A stretch of 64,000 nucleotides of DNA from Marinobacter sp. F4216 (GTDB lineage: Bacteria; Pseudomonadota; Gammaproteobacteria; Pseudomonadales; Oleiphilaceae). Where the stretch lies: assembly GCF_019931195.1 (NCBI RefSeq), contig NZ_JAIOUO010000002.1:434001-498000 (forward strand), in the 5' to 3' direction. Made by a program: the position numbers and the translations under genes. Shown piece after piece: positions 22,421 to 32,401 of the stretch. The notes below the pieces were generated by a model, which saw nothing but the letters and a program-made list of their open reading frames with translations, ran no database searches and was not told where the DNA came from. How positions within the stretch are numbered: the first letter of the stretch is position 1; each line of letters begins with the position of its first letter.

Positions 22421-23413
22421 ATGAAGGCAATGGTTATTGAAGAGTTTGGCGGCCCGGAGGTGTTCGTCGAGCGTGAGGTGGATACCCCCGAACCGGCCGA
22501 GGGCCAGGTTCGCATCAAGGTGGTGGCCTCCAGTGTCAATCCGCTGGAAACCAAGATCCGCTCCGGGCTGGTCAAGACCGGCCCGGCCATGCCGGCGATC
22601 CTGAATGGTGATGTGTCTGGCATCGTCGACAAGCTCGGGCCGGGGGTGACCGGCTTCGCCGAAGGCGATGAGGTCTTTGGCTGTGCCGGCGGGGTGAAGG
22701 GCTGGCAGGGCGCCCTGGCCGATTACATGATTGCCGATGCGCGCGTGCTGGGTAAGCGCACCCCCGCGATGCGGTTGCCACTGAACGAGTGCGCGGCTCT
22801 GCCGCTCGTATTCCTGACTGCCTGGAGCGCCCTGGTGGATCGGGCCCAGATCCAGCCCGGCGAACACGTGTTGATTCATGCCGGCACCGGCGGGGTGGGC
22901 CACGTCGCCATCCAGATCGCCAAGTACATGGGCGCCCGAGTAGCAACCACGGTGTCCAGCGAAGAAAAAGCCGAACTGGCCCGGGGTCTGGGTGCTGACG
23001 ACATCATCTTCTACAAGGATGAGACGGTGGAGGAGTACAAGCAGAGACTTACCGGCGGCAAGGGCTTCAGCCTGGTGTTTGACACCGTTGGAGGCGTGAA
23101 CCTTGACCGGTCCATCGAGGCCACGGCGGTGAATGGACGTCTTTGCTCGATCAATACCCGCTCGAGCCACGATCTCAGTCTGATGCACGCCAAGAGCCTG
23201 ACCCTACACGTGATTTTCCGCTCCATCGCGCTGCTGCACGGTATAGGCATGGACGATCAGCCACGGTTGGTGAAGGCTCTGTGCGACCTGCTGGTGCAGG
23301 GCAGGGTCAAGCCACTGCTGGACAGTCATCGGTTCCGGTTTACCGAGATCGGCGAAGCCCATCGGCTGATCGAGTCGGGCCAGGCGGTGGGCAAGATTCT
23401 GCTCGAACGCTGA
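22421..23413 (+). CDS. Zinc-independent medium-chain dehydrogenase, NADPH:quinone reductase-like
   Basis: The 330-aa protein has the GroES-like domain (1-120) and a Rossmann domain with GTGGVGHVAIQIAKYMGA at about 145. It lacks the catalytic Cys/His zinc ligands of alcohol dehydrogenases, as in quinone reductases (QOR/zeta-crystallin). The ATG at 22421 is chosen by N-terminus MKAMVIEEFGGPEV. It is 25 bp after the TauE/SafE gene and probably the last gene of that operon. Substrate unknown. Confidence 0.9.
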   Translation: MKAMVIEEFGGPEVFVEREVDTPEPAEGQVRIKVVASSVNPLETKIRSGLVKTGPAMPAILNGDVSGIVDKLGPGVTGFAEGDEVFGCAGGVKGWQGALADYMIADARVLGKRTPAMRLPLNECAALPLVFLTAWSALVDRAQIQPGEHVLIHAGTGGVGHVAIQIAKYMGARVATTVSSEEKAELARGLGADDIIFYKDETVEEYKQRLTGGKGFSLVFDTVGGVNLDRSIEATAVNGRLCSINTRSSHDLSLMHAKSLTLHVIFRSIALLHGIGMDDQPRLVKALCDLLVQGRVKPLLDSHRFRFTEIGEAHRLIESGQAVGKILLER

Positions 23414-23426
23414 GTTCTTGCGGCCA

Positions 23427-23460
23427 TAAAAAAACGCCAGCCCGGAGGCTGGCGTTTTCG
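23427..23460. terminator. Bidirectional terminator between quinone reductase gene and acnB
   Basis: AAAACGCCAGCC (23431-23442) and GGCTGGCGTTTT (23447-23458) form a 12-bp stem with a CGGA loop, flanked by A and T runs, so it can end transcripts from both convergent genes. Confidence 0.92.
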
Positions 23461-23480
23461 AGGTTTAACCCTGAAAGGTC

Positions 23481-26075
23481 TTAAGCGACAGTCGCCTCAG
23501 ACGCCTTCTTGGTGTACTCCTCCATCTGGTCGAAGTTGAGATACTTGTAGATCTCTTTCGACATGCTGTTCAGGTCCTTCGCGTACTCCATGTACTCCGC
23601 CGGGCTCGGCAGCTTACCCAGTACCGCACCGACCGCAGCCAGTTCCGCAGAGGTCAGGTACACGTTGGCACCATCACCCAGACGGTTCGGGAAGTTACGC
23701 GTAGAGGTGGACAGAACGGTTGACTTCGGCGCTACACGAGCCTGGTTACCCATACACAGGGAGCAGCCCGGCATCTCGGTGCGAACACCAGCAGTGCCGT
23801 AGGTGTTGAAGTAACCTTCTTCCATCAGCTGAGCCTGATCCATCTTGGTCGGCGGGGACATCCACAGACGGGTGCTCAGGGCGCCCTTGTGCTGTTCCAG
23901 CAGCTTACCAGCGGCACGGAAGTGACCAATGTTGGTCATGCAGGAACCGATGAACACTTCGTCGACCTTGTCGCCAGCCACTTCGGACAGGAACTTGGCG
24001 TCGTCTGGATCGTTCGGGCAGCAAACGATCGGCTCTTTGATGTCGGCCAGATCGATTTCAATTACGTGAGAGTACTCTGCGTCCTTGTCGGCACGCATCA
24101 GCTTCGGATCCTTCAGCCACTCTTCCATCTTCTGGGCGCGACGCTCCAGAGTACGTGGGTCGCCGTAACCTTCGGCAATCATCCAGCGCAGCATGGTGAT
24201 GTTGGAACGCAGGTACTCGGCCACAGACTCTTCAGAGAGGTTGATGGTACAACCGGCCGCAGAGCGCTCAGCAGACGCGTCAGACAGCTCGAACGCCTGC
24301 TCAACGGTCAGGTGCTCAAGGCCTTCGATTTCCAGGATGCGACCAGAGAACTCGTTGATCTTGCCTTTCTTCTCAACGGTCAGCATGCCCTGCTTGATGC
24401 CGTACAGTGGAATCGCGTGTACCAGGTCACGCAGGGTGATGCCCGGCTGCATCTCGCCCTTGAAGCGAACCAGAACGGATTCCGGCATATCCAGCGGCAT
24501 AACGCCGGTGGCGGCTGCGAAGGCAACCAGGCCAGAGCCTGCCGGGAAGGAAATGCCCATCGGGAAACGGGTGTGGGAGTCACCACCGGTACCTACCGTG
24601 TCCGGCAGCAGCATGCGGTTCAGCCAGGAGTGGATGATGCCGTCACCCGGACGCAGGGCGACACCACCACGGGTCTGGATGAAGTCCGGCATGGTGTGCT
24701 GCATTTCAACGTCAACCGGCTTCGGATAGGCCGCAGTGTGACAGAAAGACTGCATAACCAGGTCAGACTGGAAGCCCAGACACGCCAGGTCTTTCAGCTC
24801 GTCACGGGTCATCGGGCCGGTGGTGTCCTGGGAACCAACGGTGGTCATCTCAGGCTCACAGTAGGTGCCCGGACGAACGCCCTGGTCTTCTTCCAGGCCG
24901 CAGGCCTTACCAACCATTTTCTGGGCCAGGGTGAAGCCCTTGGTGCCGGCTTCAGGATCCTTCGGCAGACGGAAGGTGTCCGTAGCGCCCAGACCCAGTG
25001 CTTCGCGGGCCTTGTTGGTCAGGCCACGACCGATGATCAGCGGGATACGGCCACCGGCCTGAACTTCGTCCAGGATCACGTCGGACTTGAAGCCGAACTC
25101 AGAGATGGTCTCGCCAGCTTCGTTCAGAATCTTGCCGTCATACGGGCGGATCTCGATGATGTCGCCCATGTTCATGTCGTCGACCGGTGCTTCGAAAACC
25201 AGGGCACCAGCGTCTTCCATGGTGTTGAAGAAGATCGGGGCAACCTTGTTACCGATACAGACACCACCGGCACGCTTGTTGGGCACGCCCGGGATGTCTT
25301 CGCCGAAGTACCACAGTACAGAGTTGGTACCGGATTTACGGGAAGAACCGGTGCCCACTACGTCACCCACGAAGGCAACCGGCAGGCCCTTGGACTGGAT
25401 TTCTTCGATCTGCTTGATCGGGCCGGTGACGCCTTGCTCTTCCGGAGTCAGGCCGTCACGCTCCATCTTGTACATGGCGCGGGCGTGCAGCGGGATGTCC
25501 GGGCGGGACCAAGCATCCGGAGCCGGAGACAGGTCGTCGGTGTTGGTTTCACCGGTGACCTTGAACACGATCATCTTCATGCTCTCGGGCACAGCTTTCT
25601 TGTTGGTGAACCACTCAGCGTTGGCCCAGGATTCCATGACGGACTTGGCAACAGCATTGCCGGCGTCCATCTTGTCCTTCACGTCGTTGAAGGCGTCGAA
25701 CATCAGCAAGGTTTTCTTCAGCTGCTTGCCGGCCAGCTCGGCCAGTTCGGCGTCGTCCAGCAAATCAACCAGAGTGGCGATGTTGTAGCCACCCTGCATC
25801 ATGCCAAGAAGCTCAACCGCTTTTTGCTTGTTCACCAGGGGAGAGCTAGCCTCACCTTTAACGATGGCGGTCAGGAAAGCGGCCTTCACGTATGCAGCTT
25901 CGTCAACGCCCGGCGGGATACGGTTTTCGAGAAGGTAAACCAGGGTTTCCTCTTCACCGGCTGGCGGGTTCTTCAACAGCTCAACCAGAGCTGCGGTCTG
26001 CTCCGCATTCAGGGGCTTGGGAGGAATTCCCAGGGCTTCACGTTCGGCAACGTGTTCACGATATGCTTCTAACAC
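23481..26075 (-). CDS. acnB: Aconitate hydratase B / 2-methylisocitrate dehydratase
   Basis: Fe-S enzyme of the TCA cycle that also acts in the methylcitrate cycle. About 864 aa. The N-terminal HEAT-like domain contains [20 protein letters not shown], and the swivel domain lies before the catalytic core. The Fe-S cysteines are in [10 protein letters not shown] and [10 protein letters not shown] chose GTG at 26075 (reading [12 protein letters not shown], aligned with the E. coli start) because GAGGG lies 8-9 nt upstream; an ATG at 26090 would add five residues but lacks a ribosome site. Transcribed leftward, divergent from miaE. Confidence 0.96.
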   Translation of the reverse strand: MLEAYREHVAEREALGIPPKPLNAEQTAALVELLKNPPAGEEETLVYLLENRIPPGVDEAAYVKAAFLTAIVKGEASSPLVNKQKAVELLGMMQGGYNIATLVDLLDDAELAELAGKQLKKTLLMFDAFNDVKDKMDAGNAVAKSVMESWANAEWFTNKKAVPESMKMIVFKVTGETNTDDLSPAPDAWSRPDIPLHARAMYKMERDGLTPEEQGVTGPIKQIEEIQSKGLPVAFVGDVVGTGSSRKSGTNSVLWYFGEDIPGVPNKRAGGVCIGNKVAPIFFNTMEDAGALVFEAPVDDMNMGDIIEIRPYDGKILNEAGETISEFGFKSDVILDEVQAGGRIPLIIGRGLTNKAREALGLGATDTFRLPKDPEAGTKGFTLAQKMVGKACGLEEDQGVRPGTYCEPEMTTVGSQDTTGPMTRDELKDLACLGFQSDLVMQSFCHTAAYPKPVDVEMQHTMPDFIQTRGGVALRPGDGIIHSWLNRMLLPDTVGTGGDSHTRFPMGISFPAGSGLVAFAAATGVMPLDMPESVLVRFKGEMQPGITLRDLVHAIPLYGIKQGMLTVEKKGKINEFSGRILEIEGLEHLTVEQAFELSDASAERSAAGCTINLSEESVAEYLRSNITMLRWMIAEGYGDPRTLERRAQKMEEWLKDPKLMRADKDAEYSHVIEIDLADIKEPIVCCPNDPDDAKFLSEVAGDKVDEVFIGSCMTNIGHFRAAGKLLEQHKGALSTRLWMSPPTKMDQAQLMEEGYFNTYGTAGVRTEMPGCSLCMGNQARVAPKSTVLSTSTRNFPNRLGDGANVYLTSAELAAVGAVLGKLPSPAEYMEYAKDLNSMSKEIYKYLNFDQMEEYTKKASEATVA

Positions 26076-26270
26076 GATTTGGACCCTCATCAGTTGGAAT
26101 GTCCCGCATTCGGGGCAGCCATGCCCGGCGGGAGTTTATATGGCAGAAAAGCCTTAAACTGGCGCCGCATTCTATAGGAAACCCCTTATAAAGTTAAGTT
26201 GGACAGCGGTCGGAGTCTTCTGCTATGTGCGTTATACTCCCGCACCCTGTTAGATCGCCCGGGAATGACA

Positions 26271-26876
26271 ATGACCACAGCACTTCAAGAGATTCACGAC
26301 TTCCTTCCTTGCAGAACGCCTCAGCAATGGATCGATAATGCGCTGGCCCATCAGGACCTGTTGCTCATCGACCATGCCCACTGTGAGAAGAAAGCGGCAT
26401 CGACGGCACTGAGTCTGATGTACCGCTACGTGGATAACACCGATTTGCTGAATAAAATGTCACGACTGGCGCGTGAAGAGCTAAGGCACTTCGAGCAAGT
26501 GCTGGCGATCATGAAAAAACGAGGCGTAACCTACGACCATCTCACGCCGGCCCGCTATGCCGCGGGCCTGAGGGAATTGGTGCGCAAGGAGGACCCGGGC
26601 AGGCTGGTGGATGTGCTGATCGTGGGGGCAATCATCGAGGCGCGTTCCTGCGAGCGTTTTGCCGCTCTAGCGCCGTATCTGGATGAGAAGCTTGCCGATT
26701 TCTACAACAGTTTGCTGAAATCCGAGGCCCGTCACTATCAGGATTATCTGAAGCTGGCGGAGCAGGCTAACGGTGGTGCCGTCGAAGACCGTGTGGCCGA
26801 GTTTCTGGCTGTTGAGCATCAACTTATCACCGAGCCTGATACGGAATTCCGTTTCCACAGTGGGCCGGTGAACTAG
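26271..26876 (+). CDS. miaE: tRNA 2-methylthio-N6-isopentenyladenosine-37 hydroxylase
   Basis: Diiron hydroxylase that converts ms2i6A37 to ms2io6A37 in tRNAs reading UNN codons. The roughly 201-aa protein has the ferritin-like iron ligands spread as in the family: EKKAAS, EELRHFEQV, EARSCERF and EARHYQDYL. Two ATGs are possible, 26265 and 26271; GGGA is well placed only for 26271. TATACT at 26233-26238 may be the -10 of its promoter, but no good -35 is seen. Confidence 0.92.
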   Translation: MTTALQEIHDFLPCRTPQQWIDNALAHQDLLLIDHAHCEKKAASTALSLMYRYVDNTDLLNKMSRLAREELRHFEQVLAIMKKRGVTYDHLTPARYAAGLRELVRKEDPGRLVDVLIVGAIIEARSCERFAALAPYLDEKLADFYNSLLKSEARHYQDYLKLAEQANGGAVEDRVAEFLAVEHQLITEPDTEFRFHSGPVN

Positions 26877-26877
26877 C

Positions 26878-27759
26878 TCAGAGCTGGCGACACAAGTCCA
26901 TCCACGCATCGATACCGGCACTGCGGTATTTCTGCTTGTGCAGAATGAAGTAAAACTGGCGGTCAAACTTCCGGTGCTCTGGGGCCGCCAGTTGTATCAG
27001 GCTGCCCCGTTTGAAGGCATCTTCCAGAACGACCCGTGACAGGCAGCCAATCCCCAGATTATTCTCCACGGCTCGTTTGATGGCCTCGGTGTGCTCCAGC
27101 TCCAGCAGAATGTTCAGGTCCGATAGCAGTCCGTGCATGCCCCGCTCAAAGCTCTGGCGGGTGCCGGAGCCCTGCTCGCGCATGACCCAGGTAGCCTCAC
27201 GCAGATCGTTGTCTGTCAGGTTTTTCTTGCTGGCCAGCGGGTGATCCGGAGAGCAGAAAATTACCAACTCGTCGTCCCGCCAGGGCAGTACCTCCAGTTC
27301 CGATGAGTGCAGCTCGCCTTCGATCAGGCCGATGTCGAGTTCGAAGTCACTGACCCGTTGTGCAATCGTGCGGGTATTGGCGACCTCCAGCGACACCTTA
27401 GGGTGGGTGGGGGTGCTCATGTATTGCGCCATGACCCCAACCGCCAGGTAGTTGCCGATGGTCAGCGTTGCGCCGACCTTCAGGGCTCCCACCTCGGAAT
27501 GCTTGCTGAACGCTTGCTCCAGCTCATTGGCCTGGGCAAGCACAGCTTCGACTTTCGGGCGATACAGGCGGCCCAGTTCATTCAGTTGTAAGCGCTTGCC
27601 AACCCGGTCAAACAGCTGGATATCGAACTGGTTTTCGAGCTCCTTGAGGGCGCTGCTGGCGGCTGACTGGGACATGGCCAGGGATTCGGCAGCCCGGGTG
27701 ATGTTCTGGAAATGCGCAGCGGCCAGAAAGACTTCAAGTTGCCGGAAGCTGTATCTCAT
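26878..27759 (-). CDS. finR: LysR-family regulator, FinR-like
   Basis: The 293-aa protein has the N-terminal winged helix-turn-helix (about 3-62, with FQNITRAAESLAMSQSAASSALKELE) and a periplasmic-binding-like effector domain. It is divergent from fpr across 168 bp. In Pseudomonas the LysR protein FinR lies divergently next to fprA and activates it under oxidative stress; the same arrangement here supports the name. The stop is 1 bp from the miaE stop. Confidence 0.85.
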   Translation of the reverse strand: MRYSFRQLEVFLAAAHFQNITRAAESLAMSQSAASSALKELENQFDIQLFDRVGKRLQLNELGRLYRPKVEAVLAQANELEQAFSKHSEVGALKVGATLTIGNYLAVGVMAQYMSTPTHPKVSLEVANTRTIAQRVSDFELDIGLIEGELHSSELEVLPWRDDELVIFCSPDHPLASKKNLTDNDLREATWVMREQGSGTRQSFERGMHGLLSDLNILLELEHTEAIKRAVENNLGIGCLSRVVLEDAFKRGSLIQLAAPEHRKFDRQFYFILHKQKYRSAGIDAWMDLCRQL

Positions 27760-27790
27760 GGAGTACCTGTTGGTTATTGGCGCTTTTCAA

Positions 27791-27846
27791 TCGCTTTATA
27801 TCGAAAAAAGCGAATAAGGTTATGTGAATATCCCATTTTATGGATA
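27791..27846. promoter_or_regulatory. Two dyads in the finR/fpr divergent promoter region
   Basis: TCGCTTT (27791-27797) with AAAGCGA (27807-27813), 9 bp apart, and TATCC (27829-27833) with GGATA (27842-27846). They are candidates for FinR binding sites; LysR proteins often bind interrupted dyads in such gaps. Confidence 0.4.
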
Positions 27847-27927
27847 GGTTAGCGGTGGGTTAAACTTTGCGCAATTGAAAGTTACCACTCTTTCGCGATA
27901 AGCGATCCGGACAGGCACGAGGCGTAA

Positions 27928-28698
27928 ATGAGCAATCTGATGAAAGAAACCGTCACCAGCGTCCATCACTGGAACGACACTTTGTTCAGTTTCAAGACCA
28001 GCCGGGATCCTGGTTTCCGTTTCAAGAACGGCCACTTTGTGATGATTGGCCTGGAAACCGATGGCAAGCCGCTGATGCGCGCCTACAGTATCGCCAGCGC
28101 TAATTACGAAGAAGAGCTTGAGTTCTTTTCCATCAAGGTACCTGACGGCCCGCTGACATCCCGCCTGCAAAAGATCCAGGTCGGCGACCAGATTCTGGTC
28201 AGCCGTAAACCAACCGGGACTCTGGTGCTGGACAACCTTCTGCCGGGCAGGAACCTGTGGCTGATCAGCACTGGCACTGGTCTTGCGCCATTCATGAGCA
28301 TTATCAAGGACCCGGAAGTGTATGAGGCCTTCGATAAGGTCATTCTCACTCACGGTGTCCGATACGTGTCAGAACTGGCCTATCAGGATGAAATTGAAGA
28401 GCTGCCCCAGAATGAGTTCTTTGGTGAAATGGTCGACGGTAAGCTTCTCTATTATCCCACTGTGACCCGGGAGGCATTCCGCACTCAGGGGCGTCTGACC
28501 GATGCCATGGAAACCGGGAAAATCACCCGGGACCTCGGGCTGCCAGCGTTTGACGTCAATAATGACCGCTTCATGATCTGCGGAAGCCCAAGCATGCTGA
28601 AGGACACCTGCGCCATTCTGAACAATATGGGGTTCAAGGAAGCTCGTGGCGGTGACATGGGGCACTATGTGATTGAGCGGGCGTTTGTAGAGCAGTGA
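27928..28698 (+). CDS. fpr: Ferredoxin--NADP+ reductase
   Basis: Transfers electrons between NADPH and ferredoxin or flavodoxin; FAD enzyme. The 256-aa protein has the FAD-binding RAYSIAS motif at about 51-57 (MRAYSIASANY), the pyrophosphate motif GTGLAPFMSI at about 116, and NADP-region CGSPSML. The C-terminus ends GHYVIERAFVEQ, typical of the bacterial subclass I form. It is divergent from finR. Confidence 0.95.
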   Translation: MSNLMKETVTSVHHWNDTLFSFKTSRDPGFRFKNGHFVMIGLETDGKPLMRAYSIASANYEEELEFFSIKVPDGPLTSRLQKIQVGDQILVSRKPTGTLVLDNLLPGRNLWLISTGTGLAPFMSIIKDPEVYEAFDKVILTHGVRYVSELAYQDEIEELPQNEFFGEMVDGKLLYYPTVTREAFRTQGRLTDAMETGKITRDLGLPAFDVNNDRFMICGSPSMLKDTCAILNNMGFKEARGGDMGHYVIERAFVEQ

Positions 28699-28706
28699 TC
28701 CCGGCC

Positions 28707-30548
28707 TCAATCAATGGCGTAGGCAACCTGGTTTCGGCCTTCGGATTTTGCCTGGTAAAGAAGGGCATCTGCCCTGGCGTAGATTTCTGTCGGCGTGCTG
28801 ATGGCTGAGCCGGGTTTGAGCATGATCAGTCCGAAACTGGCGGTTATCACGCCGTCCGGATTGGCCTTATGGGGTATGCCGAGGTCGGCAATGGCCTGAC
28901 GCAGTTGCTCGACAAAGGGCACTGCCTTGTCGATGGGCTGATCCATGTTCAGCAGCACACCAAATTCCTCGCCTCCCAGTCGGAACAGCAGATCTTTCTT
29001 CCGTTTCAGGACTTCGTGCAAGTGATGGCTTACCTGCTGAAGCGCCCGGTCTCCTGCCTGGTGACCGTGGGTGTCGTTGTACGTCTTGAAATTGTCGAGG
29101 TCGAACATGCAGAAGGCGAGGGGGCAGTCTTGCCTCTGGTGATGGGCAAGTTCTTCTTCGAGGACCTGATTGAAATGTCGGCGGTTGAAACAGCCGGTCA
29201 GTTCGTCGGTGATCGACAGCTCGCTCAACTTGTGATTCAAATCTTCAAGCTCCATGGTGCGGAGCCTGACTTCTTCTGTCAGTTTACTGTTCAGTGCCAG
29301 CTGGGCCGAACGTGCCGTTTGCTCTGCTTTCAGTTTTTCCGCTTTGAGGGTGTTCATCTGGTCGGCAAGGCCTATGCCGAGCAGCAGAACCTGCAGGCTT
29401 GCTCCAATCTGAATTCCATACTCGGTGAGAAAATTAGGGGCCATCAAGCCGAGCAGGTGCAAGTAGTAGATGGTGGTTCCGGCACCCAATGCCGCGTAGG
29501 CCACGATAAAAAATCGAGCCGGACCCGACCCCTGCCTTATCAGCAGCAAGTTGGTAGCTACGACAATAATTTGAGTGAGTGTGCCGGCAACAAACCAGCT
29601 GGCAAAGGACAGGGCGTAGTAGCCCAGCAAAGGAAGAATAATCAGCAGCGAGTTGAGCGCTACCGGTATCCAGTTGGCGAGATACAGCCAGCGAGGCGTG
29701 AGTTGTCTGACATTCAGGTACCCGATTGCGAAAAGGCTGAATGCGGCGTGGCTCAGCAAGGCAATGACGGCCAGAATCTGGTTGTTCAGGTCGGGAGAGT
29801 TGGGCCAGAGGTACTGAAAAGCATAGCCACGGAAAACAAAACCCCACGCGAGAATACCGGACGTTAAAAGTACATACCGTAAAAAGCCTGGTTGTCTTGT
29901 GAAGACGGCGAGAAAGAGGTTGTAGAGCATCAAGGCTCCCAACGTCCCGAAGAGAAAGCCAAATACCATGCCATCTTTTTGCAGTTGGGCGTCATGGGCC
30001 TCGGGTGACCGGAGCGTGGGCGTGAGCGTTTCATGCAGTCCGTCATGGGTGGTTTGTCGCATGAAAATGGTTACCCGCTCGCCGGGCCCAATTTCCAGCG
30101 GTTGACTCACGGTACGGGTTTTTCCCTGCCGGCTATGGAAGGGGCGGCGATCACCCGTTAGAACGACTTCGGTCGACCCATTACTCCGGACGACGTAGAA
30201 ATCCAGGTAATCCACCAATACGCTGCCGGAATCCAGAATGGTATTCAGGCTCTGGCCTGTTTGGTTCAAAAGGCTGACTCGAAGCCAAAAAGCGCTCGAT
30301 GTGAATTGTGGTGGTAGATCCTTGGCTCCCAACGGTCTCCATGGATGCTGATTGTTCTGAAGTGCTGCAAATTGCAGTATGCCGGAGGGATCCTCAAGAA
30401 CATCGCTCCGGAGGCCGAGCGCCAGAGAGTCGAAGTCTGGGTTGCTGATAATGACCTCTCCTGCGTGGAGGGAGGGCGCTATGAGGGACAGCAGGGCCCA
30501 TAGAACGCAGGTAAAAAACGTACAACCGGATCGTTTATTATTTTTCAT
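28707..30548 (-). CDS. Diguanylate cyclase with 7TMR-DISM sensor
   Basis: Membrane protein that makes c-di-GMP. The 613-aa protein has a signal peptide (about 1-29), a periplasmic 7TMR-DISMED2-type beta domain (about 35-170), seven membrane helices (about 190-385), a short coiled segment, and a C-terminal GGDEF domain (about 445-610). The active-site motif is GGEEF at 525-529, a functional variant. An I-site RxxD (RKKD, 516-519) stands exactly five residues before it, so product inhibition is expected. It lies alone, convergent with fpr. The periplasmic domain may bind a carbohydrate or similar ligand. Confidence 0.93.
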   Translation of the reverse strand: MKNNKRSGCTFFTCVLWALLSLIAPSLHAGEVIISNPDFDSLALGLRSDVLEDPSGILQFAALQNNQHPWRPLGAKDLPPQFTSSAFWLRVSLLNQTGQSLNTILDSGSVLVDYLDFYVVRSNGSTEVVLTGDRRPFHSRQGKTRTVSQPLEIGPGERVTIFMRQTTHDGLHETLTPTLRSPEAHDAQLQKDGMVFGFLFGTLGALMLYNLFLAVFTRQPGFLRYVLLTSGILAWGFVFRGYAFQYLWPNSPDLNNQILAVIALLSHAAFSLFAIGYLNVRQLTPRWLYLANWIPVALNSLLIILPLLGYYALSFASWFVAGTLTQIIVVATNLLLIRQGSGPARFFIVAYAALGAGTTIYYLHLLGLMAPNFLTEYGIQIGASLQVLLLGIGLADQMNTLKAEKLKAEQTARSAQLALNSKLTEEVRLRTMELEDLNHKLSELSITDELTGCFNRRHFNQVLEEELAHHQRQDCPLAFCMFDLDNFKTYNDTHGHQAGDRALQQVSHHLHEVLKRKKDLLFRLGGEEFGVLLNMDQPIDKAVPFVEQLRQAIADLGIPHKANPDGVITASFGLIMLKPGSAISTPTEIYARADALLYQAKSEGRNQVAYAID

Positions 30549-30763
30549 TCGAAGGCCTTAGGCCTGAGATTCCACAATCAATAGGTGGGTATCCTAATTC
30601 AGTTTCGACTCGGTTAGTCAGTTCGGTCGCGAAATTACACAAAGTTTTAAAGTTTACAAAGTGTTGTTGGTAAGGTTCGGCCGCAGGTTATTAGCCCAAG
30701 GGAGGGCTCTTTGTGGGGGGGAGGCGTGTATGATGGTGCGCTTTGACTGTCTGGAGAGTCGTT

Positions 30764-31156
30764 ATGTTTCAGCTTGAGATTGAGCCCCGTTTCTGTGATA
30801 CCGACGCCTTGGGTCACATCAGCAATACCGCCTTTCCCGTCTGGTTTGAGCAGGCACGCAGGCCCATCTTTGAGATCTTTCACCCGAGTCTGGATGTGAA
30901 AACCTGGCCGCTCATCATCGCCCGGATCGAGCTGGATCTGCTGGCCCAGAGTTATTGGCACATGCCGGTGGAGGTGCGGACGGGCATCGGCAAGATTGGC
31001 AATTCATCGTTCAATGTCGTTCAGGAGGCATGGCAGGATGGCAAGCAGATTGCCCGAGGCACGGCGGTAATGATTCATTTCGATTACACCAACGAAAAAG
31101 CGCTGCCGATCCCGGATGATATTCGTGAAAAACTCGTCCAACACCTCGTTGCCTGA
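30764..31156 (+). CDS. Acyl-CoA thioesterase, 4HBT hot-dog fold
   Basis: The 130-aa protein has the 4-hydroxybenzoyl-CoA thioesterase pattern: EPRFCDTDALGHISNTAF with the catalytic Asp at about 13, and ARIELDLLAQSYW. GGAG precedes the ATG at 30764, which is preferred over an in-frame start at 30743. Substrate unknown. It converges on the panE-like gene; a strong hairpin lies at the junction. Confidence 0.88.
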   Translation: MFQLEIEPRFCDTDALGHISNTAFPVWFEQARRPIFEIFHPSLDVKTWPLIIARIELDLLAQSYWHMPVEVRTGIGKIGNSSFNVVQEAWQDGKQIARGTAVMIHFDYTNEKALPIPDDIREKLVQHLVA

Positions 31157-31167
31157 GGTTTTGTCCA

Positions 31168-31192
31168 TGCGCTCAGCGGCTGGCTGAGCGCA
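31168..31192. repeat. 10-bp-arm inverted repeat at a convergent gene end
   Basis: TGCGCTCAGC, a 5-nt loop, and GCTGAGCGCA overlap the stop of the leftward reductase gene and lie just after the thioesterase stop. There is no T run, so it is a weak terminator at best but could stabilise 3' ends. Confidence 0.6.
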
Positions 31193-32216
31193 GTTCCCGC
31201 AGTAATTCATCGCCGGCCCAGCGGCGCCGGCTCTGTTCGCAGGCATGGACCAGCTCTGTCAGGCGTTGGTTTGCCGGCGCCTTCTTCCCCAGAGAATTGG
31301 CCAGTTTCACCACTTCGCCGTTAATCCAGTCCACTTCCGTTGGACGCCCTGCCTCAAGATCCTCCCACATCGATGAGCGAGCGATAGGGTCGATGGCCAG
31401 CATTTTCTGGGCAACCCTCTGGAACAGCCAGTTGGGAAGGCTCATCACCTTCGGGATCAGTGACATGGGGATAGCGGTAAGCTGGACTGTGTCGATTTTG
31501 GCCATGTCCAGTAGTGCCAGGGTTTCCTTCTGCGCCAGGGCCAGGCAAAGCCGGTAATTCCGGTCAGACAATTCTTCCAGCAACGGCACATTCGACAGGG
31601 CGTTGATCGGGTTGTTGAGGTTCAGTAATAACTTGGACCACATGACCGAGGTCATGTCTTCCCTCAGTTCGAGCGCCAGCCCGCAGCTTTCGAAGGCGGA
31701 TAGAAATGGTTCCAGGCAAGCGTGTTTCTCCGCCATCAGATGCCCCTCGGTGCCATGGTGGAAGTGCCCGGGGGGTTTCTGAAGCACGTTAAAAGGAATC
31801 ATGCCTGCGAAAACCCGGGCGTCGGGTAGTTGTGAGCGCAGTGTTTCGACGTTCGATATGCCATTCTGCAGGCTGATAACGGGCGTGCCGGGGCGCAGGT
31901 ATTTGGCGAGGGTTTTTCCTGCCTCTGCGCTGGCTGCTGACTTGACGGTGACCAGCACCAGGTCTGCATCGGCGGCCACGGAGGCGTCTTCTGTAAAAAT
32001 GTCGGGCCCAAGCTGGGTTTCGAAATGGAAGCCCTCGTAGTCAGTCAGAACCAGGGGGGATTCGTCGAACACCTGTCGCAAGCGAGGGCGGCCGATCATA
32101 ACCACTTCCGCACCGCCGGACATCAGTCGCCCACCGACATAGCAGCCCACGCTACCGGCACCGAATATCAAAATCCGAGGAGGCTGAGAGGGTTGATTTG
32201 GGGATTGGTTGGTCAT
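31173..32216 (-). CDS. Ketopantoate reductase family protein (2-dehydropantoate 2-reductase)
   Basis: The 347-aa protein has the N-terminal Rossmann motif ILIFGAGSVGCYVGGRLM (about 14-31), the family motif VISLQNGISNVETL, the catalytic-region Lys in MWSKLLLNLNNPINAL, and the C-terminal ApbA/PanE helical domain with SMWEDLEAGRPTEVDWING. It could be PanE of pantothenate synthesis or one of the paralogues that reduce other 2-oxoacids; the sequence alone does not decide, and no other pan gene is near. Confidence 0.85.
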   Translation of the reverse strand: MTNQSPNQPSQPPRILIFGAGSVGCYVGGRLMSGGAEVVMIGRPRLRQVFDESPLVLTDYEGFHFETQLGPDIFTEDASVAADADLVLVTVKSAASAEAGKTLAKYLRPGTPVISLQNGISNVETLRSQLPDARVFAGMIPFNVLQKPPGHFHHGTEGHLMAEKHACLEPFLSAFESCGLALELREDMTSVMWSKLLLNLNNPINALSNVPLLEELSDRNYRLCLALAQKETLALLDMAKIDTVQLTAIPMSLIPKVMSLPNWLFQRVAQKMLAIDPIARSSMWEDLEAGRPTEVDWINGEVVKLANSLGKKAPANQRLTELVHACEQSRRRWAGDELLRELRSASR

Positions 32217-32401
32217 ACGGTGCGGACTCTTTGTTGGTATTTGTTGGATGGCGGACAGTGATTCTGGATCCCGGATTCGCTCTCTGTCTATTTCGTAAGC
32301 CAGATCAGTCCACTAAGGTAGATTTCTCGTCCATACTCTATCCGTTCCGGTGCTGCTGCAACCGTTAAAAATTTTACGTTTCGAATGATTGGGGGTAACC
32401 A

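Noticed and set aside
23889..26072. 727-codon frame opposite acnB
   Set aside because: Codon bias of acnB leaves the opposite strand open; the His/Gln-rich product resembles nothing known.
30641..30662. Three AAAGT units before the thioesterase gene as iterons
   Set aside because: Units are short, spaced unevenly and in an AT-rich patch; not enough to call a binding array.
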